Assembly (NCBI GenBank): GCA_031394335.1
Contig: JANMXS010000225.1
Location: 1-6,539, forward strand
Direction: 5' to 3'
Origin: UKL13-2 sp031394335
GTDB taxonomy: Bacteria > Pseudomonadota > Gammaproteobacteria > Burkholderiales > Usitatibacteraceae
Length of the DNA stretch: 6,539 nt
The notes beneath the pieces were generated by a model that was not told the origin of the DNA, ran no database searches, and worked only from the letters and a program-made list of their open reading frames with translations. Shown piece after piece: positions 1-5,517 of the stretch. A program made the translations under genes and the position numbers. How positions within the stretch are numbered: position 1 is the first letter of the stretch; the number at the start of each line of letters is the position of its first letter.

Positions 1-44
1 CAGATAGACGTTTGTTGCGCAATGGTGGCGTGGATTGAACTCAT
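1..44 (-). CDS. Possible start of a third operon gene, cut by the window edge
   Basis: Reading leftward from an ATG at 44, a frame stays open to the window edge for 14 codons (MSSIHATIAQQTSI). A GAGG Shine-Dalgarno-like sequence (complement of 53-56) lies 8 bases before the ATG, which is good spacing. The frame begins about 60 bases after the stop of the dihaem cytochrome gene on the same strand, so it could be the next gene of that operon. There is too little protein to name a family. Fourteen open codons occur easily by chance, so this rests mainly on the ribosome binding site and the position. Confidence 0.3.
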   Translation of the reverse strand, partial: MSSIHATIAQQTSI

Positions 45-64
45 TCGTCAAGCCTCAGAATGAG
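40..64. repeat. Perfect 7-bp inverted repeat around a possible start codon
   Basis: CTCATTC (40-46) and GAATGAG (58-64) are perfectly complementary across an 11-base loop. Leftward transcription gives no T-run after the hairpin, so it is not a standard intrinsic terminator for the cytochrome operon. On the minus strand the downstream arm contains the candidate ATG at 44-42 and the loop contains the candidate GAGG ribosome binding site. Confidence 0.4.
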
Positions 65-104
65 GGAGCCCGCTTTCAACCTGATTGCGCTGCACGACCA
101 GGGT

Positions 105-737
105 TTATCTCGTTTGCAGATATGCCGCCACGTGCTGCATATCTGGCAAAGTCATGCCGTGCGCAACGACCTTCATCACGCTCCCCTCGGGCCGCTCGTC
201 GGTTCGCTGAAATACATTGAGCTGCTTGACCAGATAGTCGGCATGCTGCCCGGCCAGACGCGGAAACTGATCGCTGCCTTTGCCCTCTGCGCCGTGACAA
301 CTCATGCACGGCGGGACGCCCTGGGCAGGAAGCCCATTCTGGTAAAGATCTTTGCCTGTCGCAGTACGAGCATCTTCTGAAGTTGCTGCCGGCAATGGCT
401 TCTGCCGCCCAAAGTAATCCGCCAGTCCTTCGATCTGGCTATCCGTCAGGCTTCGGCTCAGGCCCCACATATACTCAAACCCGGCGGGATCGGAGCGGTT
501 GTGACCGCGAAAACCCTTGAGCTGCGCCACCAGATAGTTCTTCTGCTGAGCCGCGAGCCGGGGAAAATTGGGCGACACGGAATTTCCATCCAGGCCGTGG
601 CAATTGGAGCAAACCTGCTCTGCTAACGTTTGCGCCGACGTGTTCGGGTTGGCCATATTTCGCGAGCGCTCGGGCGATGCGCAACCCACAATGGAAGTTG
701 CCACAAGAATACTGGCGGACAATGCGATCAATTTCAT
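105..737 (-). CDS. Dihaem c4-type cytochrome c lipoprotein
   Basis: This 210-residue protein carries two class I cytochrome c domains of the c4 type, which shuttle electrons in the periplasm. Haem sites are CSNCH (Cys43, Cys46, His47) and CMSCH (Cys144, Cys147, His148). Both halves share the motif FPRLA-x-Q-x-x-YLV-x-QL, which shows internal duplication. Met90 (before WGLSRSLTD) and Met188 (before KVVAHGMTLPD) sit where the axial methionine ligands are expected. The N-terminus is a lipoprotein signal ending in IVGC, with Cys20 as the likely lipidated residue; Ala at +2 fits outer-membrane sorting. I chose the ATG at 737 because GGGAG lies 6 bases upstream and the signal peptide starts there; an in-frame ATG at 773 would put 12 extra residues before it and overlap the upstream gene. 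The gene follows the cytochrome-porin gene after 20 bases, so the two are probably co-transcribed and the product may accept its electrons. The haem assignment is certain; the partner is inferred. Confidence 0.93.
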   Translation of the reverse strand: MKLIALSASILVATSIVGCASPERSRNMANPNTSAQTLAEQVCSNCHGLDGNSVSPNFPRLAAQQKNYLVAQLKGFRGHNRSDPAGFEYMWGLSRSLTDSQIEGLADYFGRQKPLPAATSEDARTATGKDLYQNGLPAQGVPPCMSCHGAEGKGSDQFPRLAGQHADYLVKQLNVFQRTDERPEGSVMKVVAHGMTLPDMQHVAAYLQTR

Positions 738-757
738 GACGGTCTCCCGGGTATCCA

Positions 758-2227
758 TTAGTAGGCAGCCCATATGTAAAGGAATAGCGAGTTGTTGTCC
801 TTTGCATTGCGGCCAAATCCGTCGTAATTCGTTGATGCGCCGTTGTACTTGGTGAAGTTGGTGTACTGGGCACCCACTCGTACATACTGGATCGGCGTCC
901 AGAACAACTCATAGATCATCCCGCGCGTATCCGGGGATCCCGACAGGTTGCCGGTATGGCTTCCAGCTGGCTGCAAGGTGCCGGTATCGTCGAACCCTGC
1001 GCTCTGGTTCATCGAATTAATGTTGCCGGTAATGTTGAAGAACGCCAGACTGCCGCCATATTTTGCCTGGTAGACATACGATACCTTGGCCCTGAAAAAC
1101 TTCAGGGTATCGCTGTCATTGAAGTTGGGCTGCGAGACCGTACCCGTTGCGTCGAAGAATGCCGATGCGTTGGCCGAATTGTGCGCTGGTCCATAGCTGA
1201 TTCGCTCGCGAATATAGCTGGCCTGCACCGTCACAGTATGCGGATCCAGCAGGTACTGGTACTGGGAATCAAGCCCGACATCGCGAAACTTGTCGGTATC
1301 GTTTCCGTCGCGAACCAGCGGATCGTTATATTGGATGGTGGTCATGCCCAACACGCCGACCATCAGGTTGTGCGCGCCCCATTCACGTGTCAGCGCAACA
1401 CGCCAATAGGGATTCAGATCCTTCACCAGGCTCAACTGGTCTTTGGGGATGCCTTGACTCATCCACCTCGCAATGCCTCGGTCGGCCGCGCGGTATGCGG
1501 CGACTTCTGCGTAGATGTACTGGTTCCAATACGCATACGCGCCGAGACCAGCGACATTCTGGCCGAGGCTGGCTATTTTTGGGGCATAGCCTGGTTGAGT
1601 AGCCGAGAGCCCCGTCTGGTAGGGAAACCACCAGGCAGGTACGCTATTGAATACGTCCTGCACCGAGGGATTGTTGTTCAGACTCAGGCCGACGATCAGG
1701 TCGCGATTCGGGTCGATGAACCGGTCTGCATAGCGTATGTCCAGCATGTCAGACTGGCCGTGTCCCTTCCAACGTGAGTCGCTGACAGCCTGTTCGTGAT
1801 AGTTGTTGTAGGTGTATTGAATGAGGGCGCCCAGGTTGTTGGTAATCTTGCCGGCGATGAATAAACTTCCACTGGCAAATACGGAATTACCATCTTTCGG
1901 GAAGTCGGCGCGAGGATTGCCGCCCTGAACGGTGTCGTCAGTATTTTTCGTCCTGGTGTTTGAGGCAACAGCCATGGCCGATAACGGAATCGTTCTCTCA
2001 CCAAGCGTATAGCCGGTGAGCTTGAATGCTCGCCCGTAGGGTGTGAGCTCAGGAAACTGTCCTCCCGCGTGACAGGCCACGCAATTTTGGCCGGTTTGTC
2101 GCGCAAATGTCGGTACGGCATCGGCGCGGCCAGGCTGCAATATCAGCATGCAAACGACGGTCGAGAAAAACAGCCCCAACATCCCATGGGCTTTTGGTGG
2201 CGTATTGACGCATTGGTACAGAATCAT
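758..2227 (-). CDS. Monohaem cytochrome fused to an outer-membrane beta-barrel (Cyc2-like cytochrome-porin)
   Basis: The 489-residue protein starts with a signal peptide (hydrophobic residues about 16-30, likely cleavage after ADA at 35-37). Immediately after comes one haem c site, CVACH (Cys49, Cys52, His53), inside AVPTFARQTG...CVACH...FPELTPYGRAFKLTGYT. This closely resembles the N-terminal signature of Cyc2 iron-oxidising cytochrome-porins (A-x-P-x-FARQT-x3-CxxCH...P-x-L-x-x-FGR-x-FK-x-x-GYT), with about one extra residue after the haem histidine. The remainder (about 110-489) has alternating aromatic/aliphatic strands typical of an outer-membrane barrel, for example around 275-300, 322-345, 375-400 and 437-460, and ends in an aromatic strand, FLYIWAAY. 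No second CxxCH is present. The start at 2227 is supported by GGAGA 9 bases upstream; the later ATG at 2182 has no clear site. It is the first gene of an operon with the dihaem cytochrome. Electron transfer across the outer membrane is a reasonable inference; the donor (Fe(II) or other) is unknown. Confidence 0.85.
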   Translation of the reverse strand: MILYQCVNTPPKAHGMLGLFFSTVVCMLILQPGRADAVPTFARQTGQNCVACHAGGQFPELTPYGRAFKLTGYTLGERTIPLSAMAVASNTRTKNTDDTVQGGNPRADFPKDGNSVFASGSLFIAGKITNNLGALIQYTYNNYHEQAVSDSRWKGHGQSDMLDIRYADRFIDPNRDLIVGLSLNNNPSVQDVFNSVPAWWFPYQTGLSATQPGYAPKIASLGQNVAGLGAYAYWNQYIYAEVAAYRAADRGIARWMSQGIPKDQLSLVKDLNPYWRVALTREWGAHNLMVGVLGMTTIQYNDPLVRDGNDTDKFRDVGLDSQYQYLLDPHTVTVQASYIRERISYGPAHNSANASAFFDATGTVSQPNFNDSDTLKFFRAKVSYVYQAKYGGSLAFFNITGNINSMNQSAGFDDTGTLQPAGSHTGNLSGSPDTRGMIYELFWTPIQYVRVGAQYTNFTKYNGASTNYDGFGRNAKDNNSLFLYIWAAY

Positions 2228-2296
2228 GGCGGCATTTCTCCATTGGCAGGCACGCGTGATTGCGCCCTGTCGTTACCACAAGGGAAAATCCTGATC

Positions 2297-2362
2297 TGGC
2301 AATGTATGGACGGACTTGCCTTTGAGATATTGATACCGCTCTTGGCAATCCGAAACTTGCCA
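2297..2362 (-). repeat. Two similar GGCAA/TTGCC hairpins in the cytochrome operon leader
   Basis: In the predicted leader, two imperfect copies of a small hairpin follow one another. The first on the transcript pairs TGGCAA with TTGCCA over an 8-base loop (2343-2362). The second pairs GGCAA with TTGCC over a 14-base loop (2298-2320). Both have the form GGCAAGT...TTGCCA(A)G. Neither is followed by a T-run. They could be a duplicated regulatory or RNA-stabilising element, or coincidence. Confidence 0.3.
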
Positions 2363-2374
2363 GGAACTGCTTGC

Positions 2375-2380
2375 AGATTA
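2375..2380 (-). promoter_or_regulatory. Candidate -10 hexamer of the cytochrome operon promoter
   Basis: TAATCT on the minus strand matches the sigma70 -10 consensus at the important first, second and last positions. An overlapping alternative, TTTAAT (2377-2382), matches five of six. No good -35 hexamer lies 16-18 bases upstream. Instead the FNR-type box ends 21 bases upstream, the layout of an activator-dependent (class II) promoter. The predicted start of transcription is near 2368, which gives a leader of about 140 bases before the ATG at 2227. Confidence 0.45.
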
Positions 2381-2401
2381 AATGTTGGCGATTGCAGCGT
2401 A

Positions 2402-2415
2402 GTGATCCATATCAA
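2402..2415 (-). promoter_or_regulatory. FNR/Anr-type operator upstream of the cytochrome operon
   Basis: The minus strand reads TTGAT-ATGG-ATCAC, which matches nine of ten fixed bases of the FNR/Anr consensus TTGAT-N4-ATCAA. Its centre (2408.5) falls at about -40.5 from the start predicted from the TAATCT hexamer, the position used by FNR to activate class II promoters. This suggests the two cytochrome genes are switched on at low oxygen. A CRP-family regulator with a similar site, such as Dnr, is also possible. Confidence 0.6.
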
Positions 2416-2421
2416 AGGTAG

Positions 2422-2436
2422 CGCGAATAGTTCGCG
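2422..2436. promoter_or_regulatory. Perfect palindrome CGCGAA-TAG-TTCGCG, possible operator
   Basis: Two six-base arms are perfectly complementary around a three-base centre. The centre (2429) lies about 20.5 bp, two helical turns, upstream of the FNR-type box centre and near -61 from the predicted start. This spacing suits a second regulator on the same DNA face. The arm sequence TCGCGAA also occurs elsewhere in the window, so specificity is uncertain and no named regulator is recognised. Confidence 0.35.
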
Positions 2437-2552
2437 ACTGCGTTGTGAGCGAAAGATTGGCCCGATTCATGGGGCGGACGTTTTCCACTCAGAGATGACT
2501 ATCCCCGTGAATTGCGTGATGCTCCGTTCGATGGCGTACGCAGCATGCAATG

Positions 2553-2579
2553 AAAAAAACCGTCTTGCGACGGCTTTTC
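2553..2579 (-). terminator. Intrinsic terminator of the aminotransferase gene
   Basis: On the minus strand the sequence reads AAAAG, then CCGTC, a GCAA tetraloop, GACGG and seven T residues. The 5-bp GC-rich stem, stable GNRA loop and uninterrupted T-run are a textbook rho-independent terminator. It lies about 100 bases after the aminotransferase stop and separates that gene from the cytochrome operon. The A-run on the other side also allows weak function in the opposite direction. Confidence 0.85.
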
Positions 2580-2682
2580 TTGTTCAGCAGGTGATGCGGT
2601 ATGGTTTGCTCACCCGGTTGGGGAACTATTTTTGCTTGAGCGAATATTCAATTTGCGAACAGCCATGCACGCAAGGAAATGA

Positions 2683-3906
2683 TCAGGCCGCCAGCGCTTC
2701 CTTCAAAGTCAGATCGGCACAGGCTTTCTGGATGCGGCGGCAGGCATCTTCCAGCAACTCGGTCGAGGCCGCGTAAGAAACGCGGAAATGCGGCGACAAA
2801 CCAAACGCGGCACCGTGAACCACGGCGATACCTTGCGCATCGAGCAGATAGTTGATCACGTCTTCATCGTTATTGAGGATCGTGCCCGCTGGTGTTTTCG
2901 CGCCCAGCAAACCCGCGCAACTGGGATAAACATAGAAGGCGCCTTCCGGCGTGTGGCAATGCAAACCCGGCGCGTCATTAAGCATTTTCACCACCAGGTC
3001 GCGGCGCTGCTTGAACACCGCATTGTTCTTCGGGATGAAATCCTGTGGGCCATTGAGCGCTTCGACTGCCGCCGCCTGGCTGATGGATGAGGGGTTCGAA
3101 GTGCTTTGCGACTGGATATCACCCATCGCCTTGATCAGATGCTCCGGACCGCCGGCATAACCAATACGCCAGCCGGTCATGCAATAGGCCTTGGAGACGC
3201 CATTCATGGTCAAGGTACGGTTGTACAGCGAGGGCTCGATCTGTGCGGGCGTGGTGAATTCGAAATCGTCATACACCAGGTGCTCATATATATCGTCGGT
3301 CAGTACCCAGACATGCGGATGGCGCACCAGCACCTCGGTAATCGCTTTCAATTCGCTGCGTGTATAGGCCGCACCGCTCGGGTTGGATGGGGAATTGAGC
3401 AGCACCCATTTGGTTTTTGGCGTGATCGCCGCCTCGAGATCGGTCGCGCGCAATTTGAAACCGTTTTCCTGTGGGCAGGGCACGATCACCGGCGTACCTT
3501 CGGCCAGCAATACCATTTCCGGATACGAAACCCAGTAGGGCGCAGGGATGATGACCTCATCGCCCGCCGACAGGGTGGCCATGAAGGCGTTATACAGCAC
3601 CTGTTTGCCGCCGGTGCCGACGGTGATTTGTTTGGTGGTGTAGGTCAGGCCATTCTCGCGCTTGAACTTGGCAACGATCGCTTCCTTCAGCTTGGGGGTG
3701 CCATCGACAGCGGTGTATTTGGTGTCACCGGCCCAGATTGCCTTGATCGCGGCCTCTTTCACATTGTCCGGCGTATCGAAGTCAGGTTCGCCAAACGACA
3801 ACGCGATCACGTTCTTGCCGGCCGCCTTGAGGGCATTGGCTTTGGCCGAGATGGCGATGGTGGCAGAAGGTTTGATGCGAGCGAGGCGGGCGGCGAGGAA
3901 AGACAT
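2683..3906 (-). CDS. aspC: Aspartate aminotransferase, class I subgroup Ib (PLP enzyme)
   Basis: This 407-residue fold-type I, PLP-dependent enzyme transfers the amino group between aspartate/glutamate and 2-oxo acids in the cytoplasm. Visible family landmarks are FGEPDFDTP (38-46), GTGGKQ (97-102, with the Lys101 that binds the distal carboxylate in subgroup Ib), PAPYWVSYPE (121-130), NSPSNPSGA (171-179), DDIYEH (204-209), the Schiff-base lysine Lys239 in SKAYCMTGWRIGY, and Arg375 in FRVSYA for the alpha-carboxylate. Lys12 in KPSATIAI is a position linked to prephenate amination in some Ib enzymes, so a second role in aromatic amino acid synthesis is possible but not shown. Length is normal. 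I chose the ATG at 3906: AAGGA sits 7 bases upstream, and the in-frame ATG at 3933 has no such site and lies only about 11 bases from the predicted transcription start. The gene appears monocistronic and is divergent from surE. Confidence 0.95.
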   Translation of the reverse strand: MSFLAARLARIKPSATIAISAKANALKAAGKNVIALSFGEPDFDTPDNVKEAAIKAIWAGDTKYTAVDGTPKLKEAIVAKFKRENGLTYTTKQITVGTGGKQVLYNAFMATLSAGDEVIIPAPYWVSYPEMVLLAEGTPVIVPCPQENGFKLRATDLEAAITPKTKWVLLNSPSNPSGAAYTRSELKAITEVLVRHPHVWVLTDDIYEHLVYDDFEFTTPAQIEPSLYNRTLTMNGVSKAYCMTGWRIGYAGGPEHLIKAMGDIQSQSTSNPSSISQAAAVEALNGPQDFIPKNNAVFKQRRDLVVKMLNDAPGLHCHTPEGAFYVYPSCAGLLGAKTPAGTILNNDEDVINYLLDAQGIAVVHGAAFGLSPHFRVSYAASTELLEDACRRIQKACADLTLKEALAA

Positions 3907-3950
3907 TTTTGTTCCTTGGGATTCAACCGTCATTGTTGCGGTGCAGCGTA

Positions 3951-3980
3951 ATTATACGATGATGTGCCGGGCGCTGTCCT
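3951..3980 (-). promoter_or_regulatory. Sigma70-type promoter of the aminotransferase gene
   Basis: The minus strand has a perfect TATAAT (3951-3956) and, 18 bases upstream, AGGACA (3975-3980), which matches four of six -35 bases including GACA. Transcription would start near 3944, giving a leader of about 38 bases to the chosen ATG. Confidence 0.7.
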
Positions 3981-4059
3981 CAATCGCGCTTCAACGCGTG
4001 GTTACAGGTAGATTTAGTCGCGAACCGGGGCAATCAACAGCGTCAGAGACGGCGTCGTA

Positions 4060-4068
4060 TGGCATAAT
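4060..4068 (+). promoter_or_regulatory. Extended -10 promoter of the surE-pcm-nlpD operon
   Basis: TGG-CATAAT has the TGn extension followed by a hexamer matching five of six TATAAT bases. The -35 region is poor (GCGTCA at 4040-4045, 17-base spacing), as is usual for extended -10 promoters. The predicted start is near 4075, which leaves only about 20 bases of leader. That leader contains A-rich sequence but no clear Shine-Dalgarno site before the surE ATG. Confidence 0.55.
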
Positions 4069-4093
4069 TTCATCTCTGAAAAACTGAAAAACC

Positions 4094-4837
4094 ATGCGCA
4101 TCCTTCTCTCGAACGACGACGGCTACTTTGCCCCCGGGCTGGCCGCACTTGCCGAGGCGTTATCGCCTCTTGCGCAGATTACGGTAGTGGCTCCCGAACG
4201 TGACAAAAGCGGGGCTTCCAACTCGCTGACGCTTGATCGCCCGTTGTCGGTCCGCAAAGCGCCGAACGGGTTCTTTTTCCTCAACGGCACGCCTACCGAC
4301 TGCGTGCATATGGCGGTTACCGGCATGCTTGATTTTGTGCCGGACATGGTCGTCTCCGGCATCAACAACGGCGCCAATATGGGCGACGACACCATCTACT
4401 CGGGTACCGTCGCGGCGGCCACGGAAGGTTTTCTGTTGGGCATCCCGGCCATTGCGGTGTCCCTGGTCGGCAAGGAATATCGCCACTTTGAAACCGCCGC
4501 CTGGGTCGCCGCCGAACTGGTCAAGCGTCACCAGCGCACGCCGATCACCACGCCCTCGCTATTGAACGTCAATGTCCCCGATGTGCCGCGCGAGGCGCTG
4601 CAGGGCTTTGAAGTAACGCGCCTCGGTAAACGCCACAAAGCCGAGCCCGCTGTGAAGGCGGTCAATCCGCGCGGCGAAACCGTGTACTGGATCGGTGCTG
4701 CCGGTGCCGCCGCCGACGCCGGCCCCGGCACCGATTTTTATTGCACCGACAACAAACGCGTATCGGTTACGCCGCTGCAGATGGATCTGACGCACTACAG
4801 CCAGATGAAGTACGCCGCCGAATGGATGGCGGGCTGA
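4094..4837 (+). CDS. surE: 5'/3'-nucleotidase SurE (survival protein)
   Basis: The 247-residue protein is a metal-dependent cytoplasmic phosphatase of the SurE family, which dephosphorylates nucleoside monophosphates and, in studied members, short polyphosphate. The N-terminus MRILLSNDDGYFAPG contains the metal-binding Asp8-Asp9 pair. The other metal-binding residues are Ser39 in APERDKSG and Asn91 in SGINNGANMGDD. The conserved YSGTVAAATEG segment follows at 102-112, and the length is normal. The start codon is fixed by the family's N-terminus even though no strong ribosome binding site precedes it; A-rich bases do. It is first in an operon with pcm and nlpD, and its stop overlaps the pcm start by one base, which implies translational coupling. 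In other proteobacteria this cluster is tied to stationary-phase survival. Confidence 0.97.
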   Translation: MRILLSNDDGYFAPGLAALAEALSPLAQITVVAPERDKSGASNSLTLDRPLSVRKAPNGFFFLNGTPTDCVHMAVTGMLDFVPDMVVSGINNGANMGDDTIYSGTVAAATEGFLLGIPAIAVSLVGKEYRHFETAAWVAAELVKRHQRTPITTPSLLNVNVPDVPREALQGFEVTRLGKRHKAEPAVKAVNPRGETVYWIGAAGAAADAGPGTDFYCTDNKRVSVTPLQMDLTHYSQMKYAAEWMAG

Positions 4838-5517
4838 TGGCCGGTCCCATCGAAAAGTTCGCTGCCAAGTTCAAGGGATCCGGACTCACCTCCGACCGCA
4901 CCCGTGCACGCATGATCGAAGCCCTTCGCGGCAAGGGCGTTAAAAATGAGCGCGTGCTCAAGGTAATGGCCGAAGTGCCGCGGCACGTCTTTGTCGAGGA
5001 AGCGCTGGAAGGCCGCGCTTACGAAACCGACAAGGCCTTGCCGATCGGCCACGGGCAAACCATCTCGACGCCGGAAATCGTCGCGATCATGACCGAACTG
5101 ATTTGCGAGAACGGGGTACCCAAAAAAGTCCTGGAGATTGGTACCGGCTGTGGTTACCAGACGGCAGTGCTGGCCAAGCTGGCGAAGGAAGTTTATACCG
5201 TCGAGCGCATCGCACCATTGATGGATCGCGCCCGCCGCACACTCCGCGACCTGCGCTACTTCAACATTATTTTCAAACATGCGGACGGCCATTTCGGCTA
5301 TGCCGAAGCCGGACCCTACGACGCGATCATGATGACCGCTGCGGCCAGCCATGTGCCCGATGAACTGCGCCAGCAATTGGCGATCGGCGGACGCATGGTG
5401 CTGCCGGTCGGCAATGAATCGCAAAAGTTGTATGTCATCGACCGTACCGCCGATGGCTTCGTCGAAAAAACCGTGCATGATGTGCGCTTCGTGCCTCTGG
5501 TATCGGGAACCATCTGA
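4837..5517 (+). CDS. pcm: Protein-L-isoaspartate O-methyltransferase
   Basis: The 226-residue enzyme uses S-adenosylmethionine to methylate L-isoaspartyl residues in aged proteins, the first step of their repair. Landmarks are VPRHVFV (47-53), LPIGHGQTISTPE (68-80, containing the active-site GQTIS loop), the SAM-binding motif VLEIGTGCGYQTA (98-110), YDAIMMTAAA (161-170), the GG-x-MVLPVG motif (184-192) and the C-terminal RFVPLVSG (217-224). The first 20 or so residues (MAGPIEKFAAKFKGSGLTSD) extend beyond the short E. coli form. The ATG at 4837 overlaps the surE stop in TGATG; an in-frame ATG at 4822 would add only five residues. There is no strong Shine-Dalgarno site, so translation probably depends on coupling to surE. 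The stop overlaps nlpD by one base. Confidence 0.96.
   Translation: MAGPIEKFAAKFKGSGLTSDRTRARMIEALRGKGVKNERVLKVMAEVPRHVFVEEALEGRAYETDKALPIGHGQTISTPEIVAIMTELICENGVPKKVLEIGTGCGYQTAVLAKLAKEVYTVERIAPLMDRARRTLRDLRYFNIIFKHADGHFGYAEAGPYDAIMMTAAASHVPDELRQQLAIGGRMVLPVGNESQKLYVIDRTADGFVEKTVHDVRFVPLVSGTI

Larger units (their letters stand above)
2228..2682. other. 455-base intergenic region between the aminotransferase and cytochrome operons
   Basis: The region contains the aminotransferase terminator (2553-2579), a palindrome (2422-2436), an FNR-type box (2402-2415), a -10-like hexamer (2375-2380) and a long leader with two hairpins (2297-2362). Frames crossing it are either antisense extensions of neighbouring genes or start at weak non-ATG codons without ribosome binding sites. 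I see no convincing gene. The stretch 2580-2682 is the aminotransferase 3' untranslated region and 2437-2552 shows nothing I can name. Confidence 0.7.

Noticed and set aside
956..1777. A 273-residue plus-strand frame opposite the cytochrome-porin gene
   Set aside because: It is a codon-bias shadow: the opposite strand encodes a coherent signal peptide, haem site and barrel, and this frame has no domain or start signal.
2224..2415. A 63-residue minus-strand frame ending in an ATGA overlap with the cytochrome-porin start
   Set aside because: It starts at TTG without a ribosome binding site, its start overlaps the FNR-type box and precedes the predicted transcription start, and its product resembles no known protein.
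2069..2776. A 235-residue plus-strand frame through the intergenic region
   Set aside because: It runs antisense to the start of the cytochrome-porin gene and to the end of the aminotransferase gene, crosses the terminator, and has no ribosome binding site or recognisable domain.
3106..3951. A 281-residue plus-strand frame opposite the aminotransferase gene
   Set aside because: The minus strand carries all the class I aminotransferase motifs; this frame is their antisense image.
4016..4025. AGTCGCGAAC shared between the surE upstream region and one arm of the palindrome at 2422-2436
   Set aside because: Only a half-site is shared, a related stretch also occurs inside the cytochrome-porin coding region near 1308, and no second arm is present, so coincidence is likely.
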